From NCBI RefSeq assembly GCF_000518785.1, contig NZ_JAEG01000006.1, positions 124,001-188,000 of the forward strand: DNA of 64,000 nt, written 5' to 3'. Of this stretch, positions 55,079-63,776 are shown piece after piece. This DNA comes from Paenirhizobium selenitireducens ATCC BAA-1503. GTDB taxonomy: Bacteria > Pseudomonadota > Alphaproteobacteria > Rhizobiales > Rhizobiaceae. The translations under genes were made by a program, and so were the position numbers. How positions within the stretch are numbered: the stretch's first letter is position 1; each line of letters starts with the position of its first letter. The notes beneath the pieces are model-generated. The model ran no database searches. It saw only the letters and a program-made list of their open reading frames with translations, and was not told the DNA's origin.

Positions 55079-56377
55079 TTAGTCTTCAAATGGATCAGTC
55101 ACAAGTATGGTGTCATCGCGCTCCGGGCTGGTCGAAAGCAGCGCCACCGGCGCGCCGATCAGTTCCTCGACCTGGCGAACATATTTGATCGCCTGAGCCG
55201 GGAGATCGGCCCATTTGCGGGCGCCGACCGTCGATTCCTTCCAGCCTTCGAGCGTGATGTAGATCGGCTCGACACGGGCCTGCGCCGCCTGCGAAGCCGG
55301 CAGATGCTCGATCTCCTCGCCGTCAAGCTTGTAGCCGACGCAGATCTTCAGCTCTTCGAGACCGTCGAGAACATCGAGCTTGGTGAGCGCGATGCCGGTG
55401 ATTCCGTTGGTCGCGACCGACTGGCGCACCAGCGCGGCATCGAACCAGCCGCAGCGACGCTTGCGGCCCGTCACGGTGCCGAACTCATGGCCCTTCTCGC
55501 CAAGGAACTGGCCGATTTCGTCGGTCAGTTCGGTCGGGAACGGGCCCTCGCCGACGCGGGTCGTATAGGCCTTGGTGATGCCGAGAATATAGCCGAGCGC
55601 GCCCGGGCCCATGCCCGAGCCGGCAGCGGCCTGGCCGGCCACCGTGTTCGACGAGGTGACGAACGGATAGGTGCCATGGTCGATATCGAGCAGCGAGCCC
55701 TGGGCGCCTTCGAACAGGATGCGCGAACCCTTGCGGCGTTCCTTGTCCAGCATCAGCCAGACGGTGTCGCGGAACGGCAGCACGCGATCGGCGACGGAGG
55801 TCAGTTCCTCCATGATCGTCTTGTGCTCGACTTCGGGCGCGCCGAAGCCGCGACGAAGGGCGTTGTGATGGGTCAGGATGCGCTCGACCTTGCCTTCCAG
55901 CGCGTCGATGTCGGCGAGGTCCATCAGGCGAATCGCCCGACGGCCGACCTTGTCTTCATAGGCCGGGCCGATGCCGCGGCGGGTGGTGCCGATCTTGGTG
56001 CCGCTGTTGGTCGCCGCATCCTCGCGCATGCCGTCGAGCTCACGGTGCAGCGACAGGATGAGCGTCGCATTGTCGGCGATTCGCAAGTTGTCCGGAGTGA
56101 CGGTGACGCCCTGCGCCTTCAGCCGCTCGATTTCGGCCAGCAGTGCATGCGGATCGACGACGACGCCGTTGCCGATCACGGCCTTTTTGCCCGGACGTAC
56201 GACGCCGGAGGGCAGCAGCGACAGCTTGTAGCTGATGCCGTCGATCACCAGGGTGTGGCCGGCATTATGGCCGCCCTGGAACCGGACGACGATATCCGCC
56301 CGCTCGGAGAGCCAGTCGACGATCTTGCCCTTGCCCTCGTCTCCCCACTGCGAACCCACAACCACGACATTCGTCAT
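55079..56377 (-). CDS. purA: Adenylosuccinate synthetase
   Basis: A 432-residue enzyme making adenylosuccinate from IMP, aspartate and GTP in AMP synthesis. Motifs are [18 protein letters not shown] (8-25; P-loop and catalytic Asp), GHNAGHTL (about 38-45), [14 protein letters not shown] (about 127-140) and [14 protein letters not shown] (about 299-312). Normal length. ATG at 56377. Confidence 0.97.
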   Translation of the reverse strand: MTNVVVVGSQWGDEGKGKIVDWLSERADIVVRFQGGHNAGHTLVIDGISYKLSLLPSGVVRPGKKAVIGNGVVVDPHALLAEIERLKAQGVTVTPDNLRIADNATLILSLHRELDGMREDAATNSGTKIGTTRRGIGPAYEDKVGRRAIRLMDLADIDALEGKVERILTHHNALRRGFGAPEVEHKTIMEELTSVADRVLPFRDTVWLMLDKERRKGSRILFEGAQGSLLDIDHGTYPFVTSSNTVAGQAAAGSGMGPGALGYILGITKAYTTRVGEGPFPTELTDEIGQFLGEKGHEFGTVTGRKRRCGWFDAALVRQSVATNGITGIALTKLDVLDGLEELKICVGYKLDGEEIEHLPASQAAQARVEPIYITLEGWKESTVGARKWADLPAQAIKYVRQVEELIGAPVALLSTSPERDDTILVTDPFED

Positions 56378-56575
56378 TTCGAAATCCTGTCTATCGCGCA
56401 AACGCTCTGCGCCTTATCCAAACCCGCGCATCTATACTGTGTTGTTTTTATGAAATCGACCCGTTTATGAGAGGAGAAACGGCTTTTTGCGTGACAAAGC
56501 ACGGCCCCTCACCTATCCCATGCGGCAAATCAACGCCTCCCCGCGTCCACCCTCCCAACCTGTCGGTGAAATCCC

Positions 56576-57466
56576 TTGCTTCTCAGAGCCTATTTCTTTC
56601 TGACCGTCGCAACGCTTTTCTGGGGTGGAAATACCGTGGTCGGCAAGCTCGCCGTCGGTCATGTCAGCCCGATGGTGCTGAATTTCTCCCGCTGGACGAT
56701 CGCCCTCCTCATCATCTGCGCCATCTCGGTTCCGCAACTGAAGAAGGACTGGCCGACGCTCAAGCGCAACTGGTTGCTGATGCTCGCCTTCGGCGCGATC
56801 GGCTACACCGCGTTCAACGGCTTTCTCTATACCGCGCTCAAATACACCAGTGCCGTCAATGGAGCGATTGAGCAGGGCGGCATTCCCGTGCTGATCTTCA
56901 TTCTCAACTTCCTGCTGTTCCGCATTCCAGTCTCGTTCGTCCAGATCATCGGTTTCGCCATCAGCTTCGTCGGCGTGGCGCTGACGGCGACCCGCGGCGA
57001 CATCAACGTGCTCCTGTCGCTGTCGATGAACTTCGGCGATGCGCTGCTGCTGCTCGCGGTCGTCGCCTATGCGGTCTATACCATCGCGCTGCGCTGGCGG
57101 CCGCCGATCCACTGGAAGAGCATGATGGCGGGTTCGGCTCTCGGCGCCTCGCTGTCCGCCATCCCGCTGGTCATCTGGGAGGAAACCAACGGCAACCTGA
57201 TCCTGCCGGACCTGATGGGCTGGGGTATCATCGCCTATGCCGCGCTTCTGCCCTCGCTGATCTCGCAGGTCTTCTACATCATGGGCGTGGAAGGCATCGG
57301 CGCGAATCGCGCCGGCCTCTTCATCAACCTCGTTCCGGTGTTCGGCACCCTGCTGTCGCTCTCCCTGCTCGGCGAGGCGCTCCAGCCGCTGCATCTGATC
57401 GCTCTGGCGCTGGTGCTCGGCGGCATTGCCATCGCCGAATGGGGAAAGCCGAAGCTGAAGACCTGA
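56576..57466 (+). CDS. EamA-family (DMT) transporter
   Basis: A 296-residue protein with ten membrane segments in two EamA repeats (LTVATLFWGGNTVVGKLAVG at 9-28; second repeat near GDALLLLAVVAYAVYTIALR). Drug/metabolite transporters usually export amino acids or metabolites. The start appears to be TTG at 56576, placed just before the first segment; the ribosome site is weak and no in-frame ATG lies upstream. Unrelated divergent neighbour: purA. Confidence 0.88.
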   Translation: MLLRAYFFLTVATLFWGGNTVVGKLAVGHVSPMVLNFSRWTIALLIICAISVPQLKKDWPTLKRNWLLMLAFGAIGYTAFNGFLYTALKYTSAVNGAIEQGGIPVLIFILNFLLFRIPVSFVQIIGFAISFVGVALTATRGDINVLLSLSMNFGDALLLLAVVAYAVYTIALRWRPPIHWKSMMAGSALGASLSAIPLVIWEETNGNLILPDLMGWGIIAYAALLPSLISQVFYIMGVEGIGANRAGLFINLVPVFGTLLSLSLLGEALQPLHLIALALVLGGIAIAEWGKPKLKT

Positions 57467-57545
57467 GGCGGCGCTCAGGCCGCACGCTCACTTTGGCTAG
57501 GCCATACCCTGCCGCTCGCTTTAAGGCAGCGCCCTGCACGCAATA

Positions 57546-57571
57546 TGATGCTTTTCCAAGCCCGCATTATT
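57546..57571 (+). promoter_or_regulatory. Shared motif upstream of creatininase gene
   Basis: TGATGCTTTTCCAAGC at 57546-57561 matches TGATGCTTTTCAAAGC at 59477-59492 in 15 of 16 positions; both stand 50-80 bp before a plus-strand gene of this locus. GCATTATT at 57564-57571 also recurs at 59418-59425. Probably the operator of a common regulator. Confidence 0.6.
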
Positions 57572-57611
57572 GCCTACTCCATTGGATGAGGCTCACATGA
57601 GGGAAACAGCC

Positions 57612-58409
57612 ATGGCCAAGCCATTCTTCTGGAACGAACTGAACACCGCCGACTTCGCCGGGCTTTCCCCTGAAACGACCGTCGCCATCCTGCCGATCGC
57701 CTCGACCGAACAGCATGGCCCCCATCTGCCGATCGCCACCGACGTCGCCATCGCCAACGGCATGCTGGCGGAACTGAAAAACCAGCGTCCCGACGATCTC
57801 GACTTCCTCGTCCTGCCGACCCAGGAGATCGGCAAGGCCAATGAACACATCTACGGTCCGGGCACCCTGTCCTTCGGCCCCGAGATCCTGATCCCCGCCT
57901 GGACGGCGATCGGCACCAAGGTGGCAGAGGCCGGCATCCGCAAGATGGTCATCGTCAATTCGCATGGCGGCAATGTCGATGTGATGAGCATCGTCGCCCG
58001 CGAGCTGCGTGTGCGCCACCAGATGGCCGTGGTCTCCACCCAGTGGGGCCGCTTCGGCAATCCGGACGGCATGATCTCCGAACACGAGAGCCGCTACGGC
58101 ATCCATGGCGGCGAGGTCGAGACCTCGCTGATGCTCCATTTCCGCCCCGACCTCGTGCGCATGGACAAGGCCGAGAACTTCGTCTCGCGCGCCGAAGAGA
58201 TGAAGGCCAGCTCGAAATATCTGACCCCGCTGCCGCCGCATTCGCTCGCCTGGATCGCCCACGACCTCAATCCCAACGGCGTGGTCGGCGATGCCTCCAA
58301 GGGCACGGCGGAGAAGGGCGAACAGATCTGCAAGCACCAGGTGAAGGGCTTCGTCGAACTGCTGCGCGACCTCACGCGCTATCCGCTATCGAACCTCTAC
58401 ACGCGCTAA
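57612..58409 (+). CDS. Creatininase-family amidohydrolase
   Basis: A 265-residue metal-dependent hydrolase. Metal ligands are visible: Glu and His in STEQHGPHLPIATD (about 35-48), His in VIVNSHGGNVDVM (about 115-127) and Glu in GIHGGEVETSLM (about 162-173). The family includes creatininase (cyclic amide opening), the formamidopyrimidine deformylase ArfB and MftE. The ATG at 57612 is chosen for AGGGAA upstream; an ATG at 57597 is also in frame. Its stop overlaps that of the convergent LysR gene by four bases. A role in opening or deformylating an imported heterocycle is inferred. Confidence 0.88.
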   Translation: MAKPFFWNELNTADFAGLSPETTVAILPIASTEQHGPHLPIATDVAIANGMLAELKNQRPDDLDFLVLPTQEIGKANEHIYGPGTLSFGPEILIPAWTAIGTKVAEAGIRKMVIVNSHGGNVDVMSIVARELRVRHQMAVVSTQWGRFGNPDGMISEHESRYGIHGGEVETSLMLHFRPDLVRMDKAENFVSRAEEMKASSKYLTPLPPHSLAWIAHDLNPNGVVGDASKGTAEKGEQICKHQVKGFVELLRDLTRYPLSNLYTR

Positions 58410-59386
58410 TCCTCGTCGCGGGCCGCAAGGGTCCGCTCGCCCGGCTTTTCGCTCGGCGGGATATGGCCCTTGCCCTGCAGTTCGAGAACCAGCACCAGCA
58501 GTTCCTGCATCAGGTATTCGACGAAGAGGCTGGTCGCCGCATCGAGCGGCGCCCGCGCCCGGGCAAAGAGCTTCATCGGCTGATGACGCAATTGCCCTTC
58601 GAGCAGCGGCCGGAACATCAGCTCGCCGGCACGGCACTCGCTGATCACGTCGAGCGGGTTGAGCAGCGTCAGGCCGGCCCCGCATTTGACCAGTTGCTTC
58701 ATCAACTCGGACGAATTGGTCTCCAGCACCGGCTCGACCGGCAGCGGCACCGGCGCCAGCGCCAGGTCGATGATGTTGCGCAGGCTGGTGCCGGACTGGG
58801 CGAGCACCAGTTTCTCCTGCACCACGTCGACGAGGTCGATCGGCCCGGCCTCGTGCGACAACGGATGGCCGGGCGGCAGTACGACGCCGACCGGGACGTC
58901 GAAATTGGCGAGCGTCCGGATGCCGGGGGTGGCGGGAATGTTGAAACCGAGGCCGATATCGACCTCGCCGGTCAGCACCGGATTGATGGTCGTGGAACCG
59001 CCGTCATTGCGCAACTGGATACGGACCCGCGGATGCGCTTCGAGAAAGCGCGCCAGAATCAGCGGCAGCGGCCCGGAAGCGAGACCGACCGTCGTCACCA
59101 GCGTCACCTTGCCGGCCTGCGGCATTTTCAGGCCGCGGATGCGGGATTCGAGCTTTTCGTAGTTCTTCAGCACGTCGCGGATGTGTTCGACGCAAAGCTC
59201 GCCGGCCGCCGTCAGCCGAAGACCGCGCGGCAGCCGCTCGAACAGCGGCGCACCGAGTTCTTCCTCGAGCGCCAGGATCTGCCGGTTGACGGCCGACGAG
59301 GCGACGTTGAGTCGGGCTGCGGCCTTGCGGATCGAGCCGCAACGGACGATTTCGTTGATGTACTGGAGTTTTCGCGAATGCAGCAT
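58406..59386 (-). CDS. LysR-type transcriptional regulator
   Basis: A 326-residue regulator. The HTH is at the N-terminus (IVRCGSIRKAAARLNVASSA and VNRQILALEEELGAPLFERL, about 13-52), followed by a periplasmic-binding-like effector domain (about 90-300). The ATG at 59386 is the standard start; an ATG five codons upstream is possible. It lies between the creatininase and ABC genes and is divergent from the importer, the classical layout for a LysR controlling its neighbours. The shared motif in front of both transcription units supports this. Confidence 0.92.
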   Translation of the reverse strand: MLHSRKLQYINEIVRCGSIRKAAARLNVASSAVNRQILALEEELGAPLFERLPRGLRLTAAGELCVEHIRDVLKNYEKLESRIRGLKMPQAGKVTLVTTVGLASGPLPLILARFLEAHPRVRIQLRNDGGSTTINPVLTGEVDIGLGFNIPATPGIRTLANFDVPVGVVLPPGHPLSHEAGPIDLVDVVQEKLVLAQSGTSLRNIIDLALAPVPLPVEPVLETNSSELMKQLVKCGAGLTLLNPLDVISECRAGELMFRPLLEGQLRHQPMKLFARARAPLDAATSLFVEYLMQELLVLVLELQGKGHIPPSEKPGERTLAARDED

Positions 59387-59406
59387 GGAGCACCATTGCA
59401 TAAAAT

Positions 59407-59492
59407 TTGTTCAACAAGCATTATTTGTGCACCAAACTCAGTGCGATGCAAAAAAGGCATCAATGCGGACGAATTTTGATGCTTTTCAAAGC
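59407..59492. promoter_or_regulatory. Divergent operator region of LysR/ABC genes
   Basis: Three signals: a perfect palindrome TTGTTCAACAA (59407-59417), an inverted repeat GATGC-N7-GCATC (59445-59461, the size of a LysR T-N11-A box) and TGATGCTTTTCAAAGC (59477-59492) shared with the creatininase promoter. They fill the 183-bp gap between LysR and the binding-protein gene. Confidence 0.6.
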
Positions 59493-59569
59493 GCAAGGCA
59501 ACCGCTCAAATGAAGGAAATGGAGCCCCATGGCGGAGTTCCAGACCAAGGACAGGGGAACCCGATCGAC

Positions 59570-60583
59570 ATGCGCGACACTCTCAGCAAGACCACCTTCC
59601 TCGCCCTTCTTGGGCTCGGAACGGCGCTTTCAGCTCAGCAGGCCTATGCTCTCGATGAAGTCAGCTACGGCACCAACTGGCTCGCCCAGGCCGAGCATGG
59701 CGGCTTCTACCAGGCTGTCGCCGACGGCACCTATGAGAAACACGGCCTCAAGGTCACCATCGTCCAGGGCGGACCGAACGCCGCCAACCGCTCGCTTCTG
59801 ATCGCCGGCAAGGTCGAATTCTACATGGGCAGCCCACTCGGCGAGATGGACGCCGTGAAGGAAGGCATCCCGCTGGTCGACGTCGCCGCGATCTTCCAGA
59901 AGGATCCGCAGGTCCTGCTCGCCCATCCCGACCAGGGCGTGGAAAAGTTCGCCGACCTCGCCAAGCTCGACGCGATCTTCATGGGCAAGGACGGCTACGT
60001 CACCTATTTCGAGTGGATGAAGAAGAACTACGAGGGCTTCAAGGACGAGCAGTACAAGCCCTACACCTTCAACCCCGCGCCCTTCATCGCCGATCCGAAA
60101 TCCGCGCAGCAGGGCTACCTGACCTCGGAACCCTTCGAGATCGAGAAGCAGGCCGGCTGGGCACCGAAGGTCTTCCTGCTCGCCGACAACGGCTACAACC
60201 CCTATTCGACGATGATCACCACGACCGCCACCATGGTCGAGACCAAGTCCGACGTGGTTCAGCGCTTCGTCGATGCCTCTCTCGAAGGCTGGTACAACTA
60301 CCTCTACGGCGACAACAAGGCTGCCAACGACCTCATCAAGAAGGACAATCCGGAAATGACGGATGGCCAGATCGAGTACTCGATCGCCAAGATGAAGGAA
60401 TACGGCATCCTCGAATCCGGCGAAGCGCTCGACAAGGGCATCGGCTGCATGACTGAAGCGCGCTACAAGAAGTTCTTCGACGACATGGTTTCGATCGGTG
60501 TCCAGACCGCCGACCTCGACTACACCAAGGCGTTCACCACCAAGTACGTCTGCAAGGGCGTCGGCATGGCGCTGAAGAAGTAA
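59570..60583 (+). CDS. ABC substrate-binding protein, NMT1/THI5-like
   Basis: A 337-residue periplasmic binding protein with a signal peptide (FLALLGLGTALSAQQAYA, about 9-26). The family pattern YGTNWLAQAEHGGFYQAVAD (about 32-51) and a Gly-rich IVQGGPNAANRSLLIAG (about 63-79) are present. It is related to ThiY-type proteins that bind pyrimidine precursors. ATG at 59570 with AGGGGA upstream. It is followed by palindromic repeats, then the ATPase and permease genes. Only distantly similar to the binding protein at 3680. Confidence 0.87.
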   Translation: MRDTLSKTTFLALLGLGTALSAQQAYALDEVSYGTNWLAQAEHGGFYQAVADGTYEKHGLKVTIVQGGPNAANRSLLIAGKVEFYMGSPLGEMDAVKEGIPLVDVAAIFQKDPQVLLAHPDQGVEKFADLAKLDAIFMGKDGYVTYFEWMKKNYEGFKDEQYKPYTFNPAPFIADPKSAQQGYLTSEPFEIEKQAGWAPKVFLLADNGYNPYSTMITTTATMVETKSDVVQRFVDASLEGWYNYLYGDNKAANDLIKKDNPEMTDGQIEYSIAKMKEYGILESGEALDKGIGCMTEARYKKFFDDMVSIGVQTADLDYTKAFTTKYVCKGVGMALKK

Positions 60584-60597
60584 GGCAAGCCGGCCGC

Positions 60598-60723
60598 AGC
60601 ACTTTCTTCTCCCCGGCGGGGAGAAAGTGCTGAGCGGATGCGAGGCGATGAGGGGGAGGCCGGAGGCCTTGCTGACGCCCCCCTCATCCGGTCCTTCGGA
60701 CCACCTCTCCCCGATGGGGAGAA
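60598..60723. repeat. Palindromic repeats between SBP and ATPase genes
   Basis: AGCACTTTC..AGTGCT with CTCCCC-GGC-GGGGAG inside (60598-60631), then a second-type unit with GGTCC-TTC-GGACC and TCTCCCC-GAT-GGGGAGA (about 60688-60722). The latter is nearly the same as 25396-25438. They may lower expression of the later genes relative to the binding protein. Confidence 0.75.
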
Positions 60724-60770
60724 GCGGGAATACGCCGATCCCGACCAACAAGAAGCAATCAAGGCCCGCA

Positions 60771-61619
60771 ATGACACCTTCAGACGCCGAGACGGCAACC
60801 TCCTCCGCCCAGAACGGCGCATCGCCGACCGACGCGCGGCGGCGCCCGCTCGTCGTCATGGATCAGGTGACGAAGATGTTCTCGAGCGGCACCGTGGCGC
60901 TCTCCGACATGTCGCTCACCGTCAACGGCGGCGAGTTCGTCAGCCTGCTCGGCCCGTCGGGCTGCGGCAAGTCGACGGCGCTCAGGATCATCGCCGGGCT
61001 TGGCGACGTCTCCACCGGCACGATCGACTGGCCAAGCTCGCGCATCAATTCCAAGGGCCTGCCGGAGGGCGACATTTCCTTCGTCTTCCAGGAGCCGACG
61101 CTGATGCCGTGGCAGACGGTGTTCGGCAATGTCCACCTGCCGCTCAAGCTCAAGGGCGTCTCCAAGGCAGCCGCCCGCGACGAGATCATGGCGACGCTTG
61201 CGACCGTCGGCCTCAAGGATTTCGCTGAGGCCTATCCGCGCGAACTCTCCGGCGGCATGAAGATGCGCGTCTCGATCGCCCGCGCGCTGGTGACCAAGCC
61301 GAAGCTGCTTTTGATGGACGAGCCGTTCGCCGCGCTCGACGAGATCACCCGGCAGAAGCTCAACGACGACGTGCTTCGGCTGTGGAAGCAGACCGGCATT
61401 ACCGTCATTTTCGTCACCCATTCCGTCTTCGAGAGCGCCTATCTCTCGAGCCGCATCGTCGTGATGAAGTCGCGGCCCGGCCGGGTGCACGCCGACTTCC
61501 CGCTGCACACCAGCCTCGAACGCGACGCCCATTACCGAACCTCGGAAGAATATCGCCAGGCCTGTGAGACGGTGTCGGAAACACTGCTGGAAGCCATGGG
61601 CGGAGAGGACGCACACTGA
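60771..61619 (+). CDS. ABC transporter ATP-binding protein
   Basis: A 282-residue NitT/TauT-type ATPase with a 25-residue Ser/Ala-rich N-terminal extension. Walker A is GPSGCGKSTALRI (61-73), signature LSGGMKMRVSIARALVTKP (about 160-178), Walker B LLLMDEPFAALDE (about 180-192) and VTHSVFE (switch). ATG at 60771; the frame upstream has no family similarity. Its stop overlaps the permease start (TGATG). Confidence 0.9.
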   Translation: MTPSDAETATSSAQNGASPTDARRRPLVVMDQVTKMFSSGTVALSDMSLTVNGGEFVSLLGPSGCGKSTALRIIAGLGDVSTGTIDWPSSRINSKGLPEGDISFVFQEPTLMPWQTVFGNVHLPLKLKGVSKAAARDEIMATLATVGLKDFAEAYPRELSGGMKMRVSIARALVTKPKLLLMDEPFAALDEITRQKLNDDVLRLWKQTGITVIFVTHSVFESAYLSSRIVVMKSRPGRVHADFPLHTSLERDAHYRTSEEYRQACETVSETLLEAMGGEDAH

Positions 61620-62458
61620 TGACCACGAGCCCCCGCTCCCCCGTTGCCCTGAAACCTGCCATGCCTTCGCGAACCCGCGAGACGCTGTTGAAGATCCTCG
61701 TGCCGGTCCTTGTCGTGTTCGCCCTCCTTGCGCTGTGGCACATCGGCGTGACCGTCTCGGGCGTGCCGCAATATATCCTGCCGAGCCCGCTTGCCGCGGC
61801 GAACGCGCTGGTCAAGGACTGGGGCACGCTGTCGCCGGCCCTCTGGGTGACCACCAAGATTACGCTCGCCTCGCTGGCGCTGGCGCTGATCGGCGGTGTC
61901 GGCATTGCCGTCTTCCTCGTCCAGTCGCGCTGGATCGAACTCGCCTTCTATCCGATCACCGTCATCCTGCAGGTGACCCCGATCGTCGCGGTCGCCCCGC
62001 TCATCCTCATCTACGCGCCATCGACCCAGGTGGCGCTGTTGATCTGCGCCTTCCTCGTCGCCTTCTTCCCGATCCTGTCGAACATGGTGCAGGGCCTGAA
62101 GAGCGTCGACCATAACCTGCTGAACCTCTTCGACCTCTACGGCGCCTCGCGACTTCAGACGCTGCTGTACCTGAAGCTGCCGGCTTCGCTTCCCTATTTC
62201 ATGACCGGGCTTCGGATCGGCGGCGGCCTCGCCCTGATCGCCGCCGTGGTCGCCGAATTTGCCGCAGGCTCGGCCGGCGCCGGTTCCGGCCTCGCCTTCC
62301 GCCTGCTGGAGGCCCAGTACCGCCTCAATATTCCCCGGCTGTTTGCCGCCCTCTTCCTGCTCTCCTGCCTCGGCGTGCTGATCTTCGCCGTCACCTCGTT
62401 CATTTCCTGGCTGACCCTGCACCGTTGGCACGAAAGCAGCCTGAGAAGAGAGAATTGA
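61619..62458 (+). CDS. ABC transporter permease
   Basis: A 279-residue permease with six segments. The EAA-like loop is in NLFDLYGASRLQTLLYLKLP (about 163-182) and ends with the usual SLPYFMTGLRI. The ATG overlaps the ATPase stop and its own stop overlaps the amidohydrolase start (TGATG), so importer and enzyme are translationally coupled. A single permease is encoded, expected to form a homodimer. Confidence 0.9.
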   Translation: MTTSPRSPVALKPAMPSRTRETLLKILVPVLVVFALLALWHIGVTVSGVPQYILPSPLAAANALVKDWGTLSPALWVTTKITLASLALALIGGVGIAVFLVQSRWIELAFYPITVILQVTPIVAVAPLILIYAPSTQVALLICAFLVAFFPILSNMVQGLKSVDHNLLNLFDLYGASRLQTLLYLKLPASLPYFMTGLRIGGGLALIAAVVAEFAAGSAGAGSGLAFRLLEAQYRLNIPRLFAALFLLSCLGVLIFAVTSFISWLTLHRWHESSLRREN

Positions 62459-63774
62459 TGCCGTTTCCCGCATTTTCCCTGCCCGAAGCCGACCGCTATG
62501 AGCTCAGGAACGCCACCCTGCCGGCGGTCGCCGTCGACGGCTTTGCAGGACCCGTCGGGCGCGAGGGCCTGATCGATGCGGATATCGTCATCGCAGGCGG
62601 CAAGATCGAAGCCGTCCTGCCGGCCGGTACGGCTCCACAGGATCTGCCGGCGGCCGATCTCGACGGCGGCATGGCATGGCCGTGCTTCGCCGACATGCAC
62701 ACCCATCTCGACAAGGGCCATATCTGGGACCGCCGGCCTAACCCGACGGGTGATTTCTTCGGCGCGCTCGATGCGGTCCGCACCGACCGCGAGGCCTGCT
62801 GGTCGGCTGCCGACGTGCGCACCCGCATGGAATTCTCGCTGAAGACGGCCTATGCGCACGGCACGGGCCTCATCCGCACCCATCTCGACAGTCTGCCGCC
62901 GCAGCACCGCATTTCCTTCGAGGTCTTCTCCGAACTGCGCGACGCCTGGAAGGACAGGATCACCCTCCAGGCCGTCGCCCTCTTCCCCCTCGACATGATC
63001 ACCGACGAGGCATTCTTCGGCGACCTGACCGACGTGGTCGCCAGCCATGGCGGGCTGCTCGGCGGGGTGACCTACCTGATGCCCGACCTTGAGGCCCATC
63101 TCGACAAGCTGTTCCGCACCGCCTCCGAACGCGGCCTCGACATCGACCTGCATGTCGACGAGACCCAGGACCACGAAGTCCTGACCCTCAAGACCATTGC
63201 CGAGGCGAAGATCCGCAACGGCTTTGAAGGTGCCGTCACCGTCGGCCATTGCTGCTCGCTCGCCCGCCAGAATGACGAGCTTGCCAAGGCGACGATCGAT
63301 GTCGTGGCGAAAGCCGGGCTCTCCGTCGTATCCTTGCCGATGTGCAACATGTACCTGCAGGACCGGGCGCCGAACCGCACCCCGCGCTATCGCGGCGTCA
63401 CGCTGTTCCACGAACTGGCGGCGGCCGGCATCCCGACCGCGATCTCCTCCGACAATACCCGCGACCCGTTCTACGCCTATGGCGACCTCGACCCGGTCGA
63501 AGTGTTCCGCGAGGGCGTGCGCATCCTGCATCTCGACCATCCGCTCGACGAGGCAGCGCGCGTCGTCACCCGCACGCCGGCCGATATTCTCGGCAGCGCC
63601 GACCACGGGCGCATCGCCGCCGGCCTCCCCGCCGACCTCGTGCTGTTTTCGGCACGGCGCTGGAGCGAATTCCTTTCCCGTCCGCAGGCTGACCGCATCG
63701 TTGTGCGGAATGGCAAGGGCATCGACCGTAGCCTGCCGGATTATCGTGACCTGGACCCGCTGATGAAAGACTGA
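62458..63774 (+). CDS. Cytosine-deaminase-like amidohydrolase
   Basis: A 438-residue metal-dependent amidohydrolase. Ligands of the single-metal subtype are present: HxH in ADMHTHLDKGHIWD (about 79-92), His-x-x-Glu in DLHVDETQDHE (about 230-240), His in VTVGHCCSLA (about 260-269) and Asp in SSDNTRDPFYAYGDLDP (about 329-345). Cytosine deaminase (CodA), creatinine deaminase and AtzC-type enzymes belong here. It probably hydrolyses an imine or amide of a nitrogen ring. The start overlaps the permease stop, so substrate uptake and conversion are coupled. Not a known pathway to me. Confidence 0.88.
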   Translation: MPFPAFSLPEADRYELRNATLPAVAVDGFAGPVGREGLIDADIVIAGGKIEAVLPAGTAPQDLPAADLDGGMAWPCFADMHTHLDKGHIWDRRPNPTGDFFGALDAVRTDREACWSAADVRTRMEFSLKTAYAHGTGLIRTHLDSLPPQHRISFEVFSELRDAWKDRITLQAVALFPLDMITDEAFFGDLTDVVASHGGLLGGVTYLMPDLEAHLDKLFRTASERGLDIDLHVDETQDHEVLTLKTIAEAKIRNGFEGAVTVGHCCSLARQNDELAKATIDVVAKAGLSVVSLPMCNMYLQDRAPNRTPRYRGVTLFHELAAAGIPTAISSDNTRDPFYAYGDLDPVEVFREGVRILHLDHPLDEAARVVTRTPADILGSADHGRIAAGLPADLVLFSARRWSEFLSRPQADRIVVRNGKGIDRSLPDYRDLDPLMKD

Positions 63775-63776
63775 CC

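Noticed and set aside
59402-59569. TPP riboswitch (THI box) before the ThiY-like importer
   Set aside because: The conserved CUGAGA and ACCUGAUC segments are absent from the leader.
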